A stretch of DNA of 64,000 bases from Paulinella micropora (lineage: Eukaryota; Cercozoa; Imbricatea; Euglyphida; Paulinellidae), in contig WBZZ01006872.1 of the NCBI GenBank assembly GCA_019918135.1, positions 21,001 to 85,000 on the forward strand, in the 5' to 3' direction. The position numbers and the translations under genes are program-made. The notes beneath the pieces were generated by a model. That model was given only the letters and a program-made list of their open reading frames with translations, was not told the origin of the DNA and did not search any database. Below, one piece after another: positions 30,049-40,800 of the stretch. The stretch's first letter is position 1. The number at the start of each line of letters is the position of its first letter.

Positions 30049-30354
30049 ATGCCAACATCACCAGTGATTATTTCACAACCATTGGGATACAATATCAGCT
30101 ACAATCCTTCAATGCCACAAGCAGGAGGAAGAAAGAAGAAGGGAAAAAAGAAACAAACAGGAGGAAAAGTTAATTGGGCGAAGGTCGGAAAAGCGATAGT
30201 GGATGCTAATAGGTTTATCAAGAAGAACCAATTGATTTCAAGGGGTGCTACTTTTCTCAGCGATGTCGGAGTGCCTTATGCGGACCGTGTAGCAAAGGCT
30301 GCGATTAAGCAACGATACGGCAAGCAACGAGGAGGAGCCGTTAAGTTTCGGTAG
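30049..30354 (+). CDS. Small basic protein (pVI/pX-like?)
   Basis: 101 residues, intact, ATG 30049 to TAG. A basic patch (GGRKKKGKKKQTGGK) is followed by an amphipathic helix (WAKVGKAIVDANRFIKKN) and a Gly-rich basic end. Polintons and adenoviruses encode small membrane-active or DNA-condensing proteins cut by the viral protease in this position; similarity here is by layout only. Confidence 0.6.
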   Translation: MPTSPVIISQPLGYNISYNPSMPQAGGRKKKGKKKQTGGKVNWAKVGKAIVDANRFIKKNQLISRGATFLSDVGVPYADRVAKAAIKQRYGKQRGGAVKFR

Positions 30355-30401
30355 GGGTATTAAACTAAACTTTATATTAATTTTTTTCTATAACATATAC
30401 G

Positions 30402-32255
30402 ATGGTTGTAAAAAAACCGCGAAAGAAACAACGACCTCCGAGGATATACAGAACCAAAGATGGCCGACCATATATCAAAGTGAAAGGCAAACGAGCATAT
30501 CTAAACTTTGGTGAGAAAACGAATGACCTTTCAACACTTCAAATCGTTAAACTGTTTCTGAAATATATGAACAAACCACAAGGTAAAAAAACTAGGGGTC
30601 ATACAAAAGAGCGAATAGTTAAGTCCGAATTCAACCGTCTTGAGCACGAGAATCGCAATCAGGTAAATAATCAGCTAGATAAACTCAAACTGGAAAAGTA
30701 TGAGCAAATACACGAACTAGAAAAGAAAGACAAAGAAGCAAAAGAACAACAAAAGAAAATAGAAGAGCGAGAAGGCGAAACGAAAAGAAATGAACTCGCA
30801 CTCATACAAACCGAAAACTCTCAAAGGCAAAGATTAGAGGATATTAGGAGAGAAATCAAAGACCAAGATGCCATCAGCAATGCTTTAATTGAAAGAGAAG
30901 TGGCATTGAAAGAAGCAAAAGATAAACTAAAAAGAAAGGAAAGAAAACAAAAGGAGTATGTTTTTACCGAAGAAGAAGCCATAGCATTTGCGGAGCAACT
31001 TCAAAGAAGGGATGATGAAGCGAAACGACGACAAGACGATTTAAGACAGCAAGCAATAGAAGCAGACCAGAAAACAGCCGAAGCAGAACAGAAGGCAGAT
31101 GAAGAAAAACAGAAAGCATTTATAGCGAGGATAGAAAGAGCTCAAACTTTATTTGCCAGTGGTGGTAAGAAAAGACAGATTAGTGTCAATAGTTTAGCAA
31201 AAAAATTAGGGTGGAAAACGAGGGGAAGCAAACACGGAAACAAAGATGCTGAAGGCAGAACGGCTAACGGTTATATTCAAGAAATCATAGCTGTTAGACA
31301 GGGCGACCTTAACATAACCGCCGGTATGACATTTACGGAATTGGAAAATGCTTTAATAGGACTAACCGCACAGGGAGGAACTGGTGCTAAAAAATTAGAA
31401 GACATCATTAGAAAAATATTAACTAAAATGATGATAAAAAAGCATTTGAAACGAAGTGAATGGAAGACCAAATCAAAGAAAAAAGAATTAGTAAATACCC
31501 TGATAAACAAAATGTATGCCGACCCCAACACATATAAATCACTTTCAAATGAATTCCAGATACAACCATCAACCCCCGAACCACAGCCACCAGAGCAACA
31601 AGCATCACCACCCACAGAAGAGCAACCACAACCACCGCCAATAGAAGAGCAACCACCATCACCACCAACAGAAGAGCAACCACCAATAACAGAAGAGCAA
31701 CAAAAAGCAGGGGACTTTGTCCCCCGCACCCCCTCCGATGGGGTCGTAGGGGCTGGAAACCCCTACAGAGGATTAATGACGGACGAAATAAACAACATTA
31801 TGAAAAAGCACGAATGGTATATCGGTACGGTAGCCAGCGATGAAATACACAAACTGAAGCCAGAAAAAAGACAGAAGTATGGGTTTATTATGAACACAGA
31901 CCCGAGCACCAAAAAGGGGCAACATTGGATTGCGGTTTATACTTCTTTAGACTGCGATAGAAGCATAGAGATATACGACCCACTCGCTTTGTGTAAGCCA
32001 ACTGAAGGCTTTCGACATCAAATGAAACAGCTTATTGAAAAGAGTAGGCCGAGCACATACTTATTAATGAAGGTTAATCAGGTTAAAAACCAAAGTGATA
32101 CGAGCACAACCTGCGGATGGCACAGTATTAGGTTTTTGTTAGAGCGGTCGAAAGGTAATAGGTTTAAATTTGCCAGCGGTTGGACTGACTTAAAAGAAAA
32201 AGAAGCGGAGGACCTGAAATCGCAGAATGGGTGTGGCTTTGACACATATATATGA
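30402..32255 (+). CDS. Ulp1/adenain-like cysteine protease with basic and coiled-coil N-terminus
   Basis: 617 residues, ATG 30402 to TGA. A basic N-terminus (KKPRKKQRPPRIYRTKDG) leads to a long Lys/Glu/Gln coiled coil (~100-240), a middle domain with AKKLGWKTRGSKHGNK, then Pro/Gln/Glu repeats (~390-430). The catalytic domain follows: QHWIAVY (His ~508), IEIYDPLA (Asp ~527) and TTCGWHSIRFL (Cys ~569). This family processes capsid and core proteins during maturation. At 31716-31766 a palindromic repeat seen elsewhere in the element lies inside the ORF in frame. Confidence 0.9.
   Translation: MVVKKPRKKQRPPRIYRTKDGRPYIKVKGKRAYLNFGEKTNDLSTLQIVKLFLKYMNKPQGKKTRGHTKERIVKSEFNRLEHENRNQVNNQLDKLKLEKYEQIHELEKKDKEAKEQQKKIEEREGETKRNELALIQTENSQRQRLEDIRREIKDQDAISNALIEREVALKEAKDKLKRKERKQKEYVFTEEEAIAFAEQLQRRDDEAKRRQDDLRQQAIEADQKTAEAEQKADEEKQKAFIARIERAQTLFASGGKKRQISVNSLAKKLGWKTRGSKHGNKDAEGRTANGYIQEIIAVRQGDLNITAGMTFTELENALIGLTAQGGTGAKKLEDIIRKILTKMMIKKHLKRSEWKTKSKKKELVNTLINKMYADPNTYKSLSNEFQIQPSTPEPQPPEQQASPPTEEQPQPPPIEEQPPSPPTEEQPPITEEQQKAGDFVPRTPSDGVVGAGNPYRGLMTDEINNIMKKHEWYIGTVASDEIHKLKPEKRQKYGFIMNTDPSTKKGQHWIAVYTSLDCDRSIEIYDPLALCKPTEGFRHQMKQLIEKSRPSTYLLMKVNQVKNQSDTSTTCGWHSIRFLLERSKGNRFKFASGWTDLKEKEAEDLKSQNGCGFDTYI
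31716..31766. repeat. Palindromic repeat inside the protease ORF
   Basis: GGGGTCGTAGGGGCT with flanking CCCCCGCACCCCCTCC and AAACCCCTAC arms. It is translated in frame (RTPSDGVVGAGNPYRG) between the Pro-rich linker and the catalytic domain, so the fold is not disturbed. It matches the intergenic copy near 28466-28517. Confidence 0.65.
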
Positions 32256-32258
32256 ATT

Positions 32259-32825
32259 ATGTATTAAAGAAAAAAGAATACAAAAGAATGTAAAAGAATA
32301 CAAAAGAATATTCCTGACTACAAACAAGGAAAGATTTATGCTCTTCGTTCTCACCAAACTAACAAAATTTATATTGGTTCTACAACTCAATCGTTAGCAC
32401 AGAGAATGGCTAAACATAGAAATCAATATAAAACTTTACCTAAAAATAAATTAACAAAAGCTTATGAGATATTAAAGTATGAAGATGCTTATATTGAATT
32501 AATGGAAAACTATCCGTGCGATGGTAGAGAAAATCTTTTGAAAAAGGAAGGAGAACATATACGGAACAATACAGAATGTGTAAATAAACAAATAGCTGGT
32601 CGCACAAACGAAGAATACAGACAAGAACATATTGAAGAAATTAAACAATATATGAGAGAAAAATATATGAGAGACAGAGAAAAAATACTTAGAGCATATT
32701 ATTGTCATTGTGGTGGAACATATAAATGGCAAGGACGAGAAAAACACTATAGAACAAAGAAACACAAAAATCATATTGATAGTTTATATGACATATCTGA
32801 CATCCAAAAATTATTTATCCATTAA
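32259..32825 (+). pseudogene. GIY-YIG nuclease with C-terminal CxCG zinc finger, nonsense at codon 3
   Basis: ATG 32259 is followed by TAT and TAA (32265-32267); from there the frame is open to TAA 32825. GIY-YIG landmarks: KIYALRS, then KIYIGSTTQSLAQRMAKH (Tyr-Ile-Gly and Arg-His) and a downstream Glu (LMENYPCD). The C-terminus has YYCHCGGTYKWQGREKHYRT, a CxC...H...H finger also found in two right-end genes. GIY-YIG enzymes cut DNA as homing or repair nucleases; in Polintons they are accessory. The stop at codon 3 would follow from one CAA to TAA change. Confidence 0.75.
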
Positions 32826-32868
32826 TATACAATTGAATACCGCGGATGCAGGAGCTCTAACATTTACT

Positions 32869-33550
32869 ATGTCAACAGCAAAAATAGGACACGGACAGTG
32901 ATTTCACTCACTCTATTGATATGAAATCTCTAGACAACCCAACACACTGTAAAATTCTTCATATCTATGTGCCGAAGTCGTATTATTCCGTCGCCAGTCC
33001 TTACAACACTTTTATTCTGAGTGAGAACGGAAACGAGGCACTCATCACGATACCCGAAGGAAAATACACAATGAACAACTTAAAAAATAAGCTAGCCGAG
33101 GTGCTAACCGCAGAAAGTCCCAACGACTATACATACACAATAACGAGCAAGAACACAAACACCGACCCAGAAGACGGCAAGCTAACATTCACCGTAGCGA
33201 ACAATCCCATTAACATTCAACCGCGGTTTGTATTTGATGATGAAACTCGCATCCACGAAATTATGGGGTTTGAGCGGTCCTCTACTTATTTCTTTGCTAA
33301 TAATACACTGAGGTCGCCAAATGTCATAATCTTGACGGGTGAAAAAACATTGTATTTACAGTCGGACCTCGTCGGAGGTGATGATCATGTGCTACAGGAA
33401 ATATATACGGCGAATGAAATTCCGTTCGGCTCCGTTATCTACGACGGAAGCGGGTCGGAGTATGGCAAACGGCTATCTACGAGTTCAAGCAATGTGTATC
33501 GGTTTTACTTGACTGATGAGAACGACCAGCCCATAACCTCAACGGTTTAG
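32869..33550 (+). pseudogene. Penton-like minor capsid protein, frameshifted near the N-terminus
   Basis: ATG 32869 (MSTAKIGHG) needs a one-base shift near 32897 to enter the main frame (FTHSIDMKSLDNPTHCKI; PKSYYSVASPYNTFIL), which runs to TAG 33550. The HSIDxKS and PKSYY landmarks and the IPEGKYTMNNL pattern are those of Polinton/adintovirus minor capsid proteins, single jelly-roll pentons at the icosahedral vertices. It sits directly before the major capsid gene, as expected. Confidence 0.75.
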
Positions 33551-33693
33551 GTGTCGTAATGACTTTGTTGATTTACCGCGAGACGAATTATTTTAATTTA
33601 TTTACATCATTTTTTAATTTACTCAAATCTAGGTAATTAATTAATTAATTTTTTTTCTCATATTAAAATATATAGCGACCTTTTAGAAATCAT

Positions 33694-33712
33694 TTTTTGA
33701 GTTCGTAAGTTT
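33694..33712 (+). promoter_or_regulatory. TTTTTTGAGNTCGTARG motif upstream of the capsid gene
   Basis: TTTTTTGAGTTCGTAAG lies just before the capsid ATG at 33720. The same motif recurs at 35264-35281 and 35362-35379, upstream of the next structural gene. A late-gene signal is a reasonable guess. Confidence 0.4.
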
Positions 33713-33719
33713 GCACAAA

Positions 33720-35243
33720 ATGCCAACACTCTGGGGTGGGGAATTGGATTTCAGCAGGACTGACTACATCAGTGCTTCTTATCGTTTGAATAAGCTTACC
33801 CCTCGTGAGGGTTCTATTAATGTCACTGTGTCTACCGCAGGAGGGCAGGAAAGCAACTTTGACCTTATCAGCCGTCCGTTTAACTTGGCTCGCTCTGTTT
33901 TGAGTTTTAATTATGCTCCAGATGCGAAGGCGGCAAACTACAATAAATGCTTTATGGATTGCCTGGCCCCAATTAGACAAATTCAATTGATTACTAGGGG
34001 TGGTGTTTATCTGTGCGACATTAACGAAGTCGGAATATCACTAAGATGATTTGGAAACCCGAAACCTCCATCGATGATTTACTTGCTTTGGAAAATCACG
34101 ATAATGGAAGTGGAGCTGGTTGTATGCTTCAAAAGTGTAATGCTACAACTACATTTCAACCCACTAGCGATTACAAGGTTGGCCGCATTACAAACAGCAT
34201 TGACTGCTTCGGCAGTAGCAGGAAATGCTGCGGGGCAAATTGATACGGGTATCGATGTTGCTAAGGCTCAGGTTCAGGCCGCATCAAAGGCTTGGATGGC
34301 ACAACCCTCCACAAATGCTCGCCGACACGATGATTCCCTTATTGCGAATGAGACTGGCACGAGTAAGTTCGTTAATGTTGCTTTTAATGAGGCTAAGTAT
34401 TTCTCAGCTGGTACTATTAATAATGCCAGCCCGAGTGTTAATGTTAAGATTAATCTTGGAATGCTTTACAATAGTATTTTCGCTCTGAATAAAACTATTA
34501 TGTTTCCAGAAATTTTGACTTTGCGGATTGTTTGGCAACAGACACCCAAAATCTTTTATCATAACAATGATGCTCTTTCTACTGGTGGAGGCACTGTTGC
34601 GGTGGCGGATTCAAATGTTTCTATTACTAATCTCAGCCTGTTCTTAGCTGTCGAGACTAACCCCGATGTCGTTCAATCAATTCAACAGAAGATTATGAGC
34701 CCCGAAGGTATAAGCTTCAACATTGATTATTCTTATTTGTATAAAAACACTGTCGGAGTAGCTTCAACTTCTCAAAATGTTATACTTAGATTTGACAGAG
34801 GCCACGGACGGCGAATTAAGAAAATTTATCACTTTGTTTTCAACACAACCGAAAATAAGAACACTGCTTATGCCAATAGCAACCTGCTCGGTTCTAAGGT
34901 CCAAACTTTTTATACTACACTAGACGGAGCACGACTTCAGGAATTCAATGTTGATTGTCAAACTGGAAAACTAGAAGACTATATGTATCTTAAACCGAAG
35001 TTGGAAGGCTCTTCTTTGATGAACAGCAATGTTTATCAATACAACTGGGTTTGGTGCGATAGCTTTGACAATACCCGCCCACTGTGGAGCAAGGACCAAA
35101 ATGAAATTAGCGGATTAAGTCTAGACACCGAGCGACGATGGGAGTTTATTGCTACCACTGCTAATATTGCGTCCAATCAATACACACTTATCGTAACTCA
35201 GCAAGAAGTAAATGTCAGAAACGGCACCATTACTAGGACATAA
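33720..35243 (+). pseudogene. Major capsid protein (double jelly-roll type), two frameshifts
   Basis: ATG 33720 (MPTLWGGELDFSRTDYI). The frame changes near 34035 (after CDINEV) and again near 34200, then is open to TAA 35243; joined length is about 507 codons. Typical features: N-terminal short basic/aromatic segment, FNLARSVLSFNYAP strand, long beta-rich second half (INLGMLYNSIFALNKTIMFP; ILRFDRGHGRRIKKIYHFVF). Placement after penton, protease and ATPase is the standard Polinton order. The protein would form the hexon shell. Recognised from order and pattern, since the family is highly divergent. Confidence 0.75.
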
Positions 35244-35276
35244 ACCTCGCCATTGAAGTAATAGGTTTTTGAGATC

Positions 35277-35305
35277 GTAAGTGGTTTTTGAAAAAAAGCA
35301 CTTAC
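35277..35305 (+). terminator. Hairpin 1 downstream of the capsid gene
   Basis: GTAAGTG pairs with CACTTAC, with inner T-run/A-run pairing. It is followed 70 bases later by a second hairpin whose stem differs at paired positions. Terminator or mRNA processing signal is possible. Confidence 0.5.
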
Positions 35306-35374
35306 AATTAATTTTGATAGATTATTTATTTTTTTGTTAATATAGGAACTCTAACAAAACATTTTTTTGAGGTC

Positions 35375-35407
35375 GTAGGTGGTTTTTTGAAAAAAAAAAG
35401 CACCTAC
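35375..35407 (+). promoter_or_regulatory. Hairpin 2 directly before the next structural gene
   Basis: GTAGGTG pairs with CACCTAC around a T-run/A-run, ending one base before ATG 35409. Relative to hairpin 1, the stem has a compensatory A/T to G/C pair change, which supports a selected structure. Confidence 0.5.
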
Positions 35408-35408
35408 A

Positions 35409-36659
35409 ATGAGTCATTAGCGAAATTTGATAGCACAAGACCCTGACGGAGACTTCATAAATGTCAAAGTCGGATATGACGGCAATGTTGAAACCAATAG
35501 TATGAAAACCGCTTTCGGTGAAGCATTCGTAGGGCAATTAACACCAGTATTACAAGAGATTTTCCCATACACTATCAATACACGAATATGGACATTAACT
35601 CAAACTGATGCTACCATTTCATTTAATGCGAATATGGCCGAACTTAAAACAGATGTGAAGACGACCGCGAATGCTGTATTGACGAGTAAAAAAAGAATTA
35701 AATACAGAACTGGTATGGGAGTTCTAACACGATTTGCTGCTTTATGGAATACTGATGAAACGAAAGGCTACAATTCATATATCGGCATAGGTGAAAGTGA
35801 TTTTACTAATGGCTTCTATTTTTACAAAATAAGAGCGACTGGTATGAATATTGCCAGTGTTAAAGGAGGGGTGCTGACACTTATCGCACAGGCGATCTGG
35901 GATGACCCGTGTGATGGAACCAAAATTATGCCCGCCTTAGACTGGACCAAAGGGAATGTATTCCAGATTAAGTTTCAATATCTTGGCTTTGGTGCTATAA
36001 GGTTCTACATAGAAAATTCATCAAGTGGAGAATTTCAGCTGGTTCATACAATTAGGTATGCGAATGCGAATGTGGGTGTTAGTCTTTCACATACAACCCT
36101 ACCTTTTTCAGCTTGTATCAGAAATTATGGAACTGGTAATGCTAATCAAACATTAAAAACAGCCAGTTGTAGTATGTTTATTGAGGGCACTAACACTGTT
36201 AATTCAAGCATAACAAACGAAACGGAAGGTAGTGAGCCAGCGAGCACAACGGAAAGCCCAATTATTAGCATAAAAAATAAAACAACTTTTAATGGTGTGA
36301 CCAATTATTCAATTGTTTATCCATCTCTCGTGAGCATATCAAACGAAGACACCAAAGTTAATATAGTGCGGATTGTGAAAACGACTGGAACACTTACGGC
36401 TGAGAACTTCGCGGATATTGATACCAAAACTTCAATCGTATCAAAGGATACCGCTGCGACTGCCCTTGGTGGTGCCACTATAACAGACGTAATTCTAAAA
36501 CTTTATGTTAATGCTACTTCAAGCCAGCTTATTGACCTTAGAACTTACGACATACAACTCTCTCCTGGTGAAAATCTAACATTTTTACAAAAGTCTGTAT
36601 CAACTGCCGCAAATGGAGGAAATGTGAATGTTATCGTTAATTTCTTAGAAGACCAATGA
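35409..36659 (+). pseudogene. Putative virion/spike protein, nonsense at codon 4
   Basis: ATG 35409 is followed by TAG at 35418-35420, then the frame is open (LIAQDPDGDFINVKVGYDG) to TGA 36659, about 416 codons. The middle looks like a concanavalin/lectin-type beta sandwich (FQIKFQYLGFGAIRFYIENS); the C-terminal part is a second beta-rich domain. Polinton-like viruses often encode such a protein after the capsid gene, perhaps a spike. The frame without its first four codons could also start at a near-cognate TTG. Function inferred. Confidence 0.5.
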
Positions 36660-36678
36660 ACCTTTTGAAAAAAGCTTC

Positions 36679-36706
36679 ATACGTTTTTGCAAACGTAGCT
36701 TTGCAA
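36679..36706. repeat. Dispersed GCAAACG hairpin, copy 2
   Basis: TTTTTGCAAACGTAGCTTTG, 20 bases after the stop of the spike-like gene. Confidence 0.7.
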
Positions 36707-36752
36707 CCAAAAAAAATAAATTAATAAATTTTTGAGAAATCTCCACAAAGCT

Positions 36753-37060
36753 CCTACAATTGAAGCTGTTTGAATATTTCTTTTTTTAGCTCAGGATAGT
36801 TGTCTAGAAATGGTTGCTTTGCCATCCATCTTAAGTATTGGGTATCAAATACGACCACATCGGCTACTGTCTTTCCCTTATATTTTCACATAGGTATCTT
36901 TCCTTGTTCTTGAAGTTTCTTGTTTTCTGATTTGTATTCATTAATGTGTCCATCAATTACTTGCTTAATTTCTTGTAAAGTAAATGTTCTGTCTTTGTTG
37001 CTGACAGATAGCTGTTCAAATTTTCACAAAGCTTTTGCATCGGTGAGTGTAGAGTAGTGA
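36753..37060 (-). pseudogene. Short ORF with GKYKG-like motif, two in-frame TGA codons
   Basis: A minus-strand frame ending in TAG 36753 reads through two TGAs and contains FTLQEIKQVIDGHINEYKSE, then KYKGKTVADVVVFDTQYLRW and MAKQPFLDNYPELKKEIF. The KYKGKT...YLRW layout resembles DUF3820/exonuclease-X C-terminal modules found in many viruses. No start codon is visible. It fills the 470-base gap between the spike-like and lipase genes. Confidence 0.5.
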
Positions 37061-37107
37061 GTATATAGTAGGGAGTATTAAAAAAAATTAAATAATTAAT
37101 ATAGGAT

Positions 37108-37131
37108 ACGTTTTGCAAACGTAGCTTTGCA
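37108..37131. repeat. Dispersed GCAAACG hairpin, copy 3
   Basis: ACGTTTTGCAAACGTAGCTT followed by TGCA, ending at the base before ATG 37132. Confidence 0.7.
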
Positions 37132-37817
37132 ATGTCCGAGTGGATAAAGTTCGTTAAGGCTTACTCTGCTAAGCATAATATAAGCTACAAGGAGGCATTG
37201 AAAAAAGCTGGTAAGGAATACAGAAAGCAGAATGGAGGCAGTGCTGAGTTGTCAGAGGATGTCTATTTGTCTTCGTCAGATAGAAAGGGTGCTGACGGAT
37301 GGAAAGCAGTCGCCAGCAAGAAAAATCAACCGTATATGAAAAAGATGGTAAAGCGATTGTGGCATTTAGAGGCTCCGCGGATAAGCGAGATTTACTCACA
37401 GATGTCGCATTAGTAAAGGGAGTATTGAAAAGAACACCGAGATATAAAGAAGAGCAGAAGCTGGTTAATGAAGTCATAAAGAAATATGGTAAGGATAATG
37501 TAGAGCTGACGGGTCATTCACTAGGTGGCACGATAGCAAAAGATTTAAGCCGACAAACTGGTGTAAAGGCGACGACATACAATGAAGGCAGTAGCACAAG
37601 AGACCTCATTGAAGGAGTTATTGACAGAGTGGCTGTGAAAGTTAATCCAAAAGGGAAGAGGGCAAAGACCGCGAAGCTAACCACGAACTACCGAACCGCA
37701 TTTGATCCTGTTTCATTGTTAGGAGCTACGGCTGTAAATACTAAGTTAGTGAAGCCAAAAAAAGGAATTCATACGATTAGAAGTTTTAAAGGTAAAGGTA
37801 AAAAAATATGTCTATAA
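37132..37817 (+). pseudogene. Class 3 lipase-like protein, frameshifted
   Basis: ATG 37132. The N-terminal module WIKFVKAYSAKHNISYKEAL resembles a short motif common in virus proteins that bind DNA or act as tags. After a shift near 37320 the frame continues with IVAFRGSADKRDLLTDV and VELTGHSLGGTIAKDL (GxSxG nucleophile elbow), then an FDPVSLLG segment near the catalytic Asp, and TIRSF near the expected His (HTIRSF). Ends at TAA 37817. Lipase_3 proteins hydrolyse acylglycerols or phospholipids; in a virus this could open host membranes during entry. Total about 228 codons. Confidence 0.75.
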
Positions 37818-37827
37818 AGTTTTTCAT

Positions 37828-40800
37828 TTAATATCCAAACGGTCTAGTTTCAATCGCATTGTCTACAATACCTATAATATTTCTTTTAGTGTAAGTAAAG
37901 CTGAATATTTTTTCTAAGTATTCACTCGTTATTTTTTTCTGTTGCTTGTCTCTTGTTATCTTGCTGTTTTCTACAATAACAACTTTACCAGATTTTTCAA
38001 TTCGTTTAGCAATCAATTTTTCTTCCTGAGTCTTAAGCAACTCTAACAATTCATTCTTGCCGTTCTCAATAAGGTCGTTGTTTCTAATTCCAAGTCCGCA
38101 ACTGATGACACTTAACATATTTGGTAAATTTAATGATTCATTGTTTTCATAATTCATACTAAAGCCTTTGACTTTCATACTTGCTTTGCTGTTATCTAAT
38201 ACATATCCATAACACTTTGGCCCGCCTCCGATAAAGGTCATAATCTTTGCTCCGTGTAGTTCGTCCGTCCATTCGCCTAATAACTTACCCGTTTTCACAT
38301 CTGTTTTGCCTTTCGTTAAGTCTGTTGTGTGTATGACACTGTCGGTATCGTGGTATAGAACTCTGTTGTCTAGTTTGTCCATCATCTCATGTAGTCTAAT
38401 CCTCGCGTGGCAGGTCGTAAATAAAGCAACTACAATATTTGTTTTCACGGGGTCGCTTACCGCATCTTGTTTAAGGTCATAACTCGCTTCTATTATTTTG
38501 TCGTTAATAATGTTTATGTTTATGTTATCGACTGACTTGTCGCTCATCAACTTGTATAAGGTATGTTTGTCTTTTATCATTTTGTTTTTAGTTTTGTTTT
38601 GCTTTTCACCAAACTTGACCCACAACGAGTTTAAGCACAACTTAGCAACCGCTCGCCTTCCGGGGTTTTCTTCTATTTTGTTTTCATCCATCTTAATTCC
38701 CATCCTGACTTCCATACTGTCAACGTAGTTTCTTTTTTGTTCCTGTGTAATACAACCATCAGGGTATCCGCTTGACTCTTGTTTAACTTTTAAGAAAGTT
38801 TTTATGTAATCTTTGAACAGGCTACTGCTCTGTTCCTTCCAGTGCCATACTTCATATACCTTAATTAGCTTGTAGCCTTTGTCTAAGGCCTTGTAGATTT
38901 CAGGAGTTGCCCACGTTCCCGTTATTGCTCGCTCGTTATCGGCGTGCTTACATTTATCCTTTTGTTCTGTCATTCCGCACTTGTCGCATAAGTAATACAT
39001 TAGTTTTCCTCTATCCGCCTTAGGTAAAACAGGGTGTAGTAATTTTCTCGGCGGTAGCATCTTAACCTTAGATACTCCGAAATATTCTCTGTTTATGATT
39101 TTGTTTTCATATCCTTTCGGTCATCGTCGTTACTGGGTCTAATGATAGAATGGTGTCCGCTAGGGTAAAGGTCGTAAAACATAACGGTCGGATACAGAGA
39201 GCATATGTCAACGTATTTCGCATATTCGTTATCGTGCCGTGATTTCCAATACAATGTTAGAGCATCCGTTCTACCTCCAAACATTGCTTCTCGCGGGTTA
39301 AGTCCTTCTTGTTCCGTAATTCGTTCATTAGTATCTTCCGCTAGGCTTTCACTCGTTTTCATTAATCTCCATTCACATTCCCAGATAGATACTAGTTTGC
39401 TGACTTGTTTGCTTAGTTCTTTTTCTCGTCTCATTGTTGCCTTGTATAGTTCGCCCATCGTCTTATTCTTCTTAGTATTGATTGTATTACCATTAAAGCA
39501 CTTTGGGCATCCGTGCCAGAGACATCCGTGAAATTCGTAAGCGGTTTTAGTCTTTTCATCCCAGCCATCTACGTAAGCATTTGATTGTCCTAAGTTAAAC
39601 ATCTTTTCGCCCCCATTGAAAGGATGTTTGATATCTGTCTTGTATAACCTGCTTCTGTAAGCTATCCATTCAACACAAGCCCCAGAGGTAATCCTGTTTT
39701 GCTTCTCCGCCTTCAACACAGCAATTGAATTCTCTGGCATAAACTTAGCTCGATACAAAGCCATAACACAACTCGCAATAGTTGTATGTTGAAACGGGTC
39801 AATACCGAACTCTAGAAACTGCTTTCTAAAATCCATACATCCCCTTCTCAATATATCAACATCGCTATGACAGTATTCCGCGATTTCCTTCTGCATATCA
39901 AATGTGTTATTTTTTTTGTTTTCATACCATTCTAAGAATTCCGCTCTTTTCTTATCTTTCATCGTGTCGTATCCGTAGTGCTTCTTATGAGGCATAACAC
40001 CTACATAATTTTTGTTCTTGTCAGTATTGAAGAAGTGAGGAAAGAAGCCTTTTTTAAGTTCGTTCAATCCGAATGTCTTAGGAAAGTCTGACAACGGCAT
40101 CGTGAGGAAACTCAAACTATCAATAAAGCGGTATTTCTTCAAAGTCATCATCATTATCTTACCACCCTGATAAATGACAAATGGTGCCTGTCCGTTATCC
40201 ACTAACCACTTAAGAATAAACTGACAATCATAACCGCGACTGTTATGAGCAATGAATGTAAAGCCGTTGTGCTTAGATTCAAAAGCCCACTTACAGAAAT
40301 CATCAATGTTCTTATGAATAACTGGTTGCTCCTTATCATCGTAATACTGACTTTCCGCATGATTAACAATGTGCTCACCAGTATCCTGTGTTGCTTCAAA
40401 ATCAAAGAATATGTATTTCTCTGAAAAAGGTAATATGTCTTTCTTCACGATTTCACATTGGTGTTCAAGTGGTTTCAGTTCCTTACAATTACTGCATTTC
40501 GCATAACCGCATTTGTGTTCGTCCTTCTTCCTGTAATTAAGTCCGCACGTAAGACATTTCGCTTTGATATCGCAATTCGTCCTCTTGTGGTTGTTGAAGC
40601 ATACCGTATTCGGAAACTTTCTATTACACACGAATAGCAATCAGTCCAATTGCTTTTATCGTTAATACCCTTACAGCCTTTCGGTTCGCAGATATTGCAA
40701 GTAGATTCACAAGCATGTCTTTCTTTGTATCCCCTTAGACATAACTCACAGAAGTTCTTTTTACCTAGCATAGACTTCATATTAGTTATCACATCGTAGT

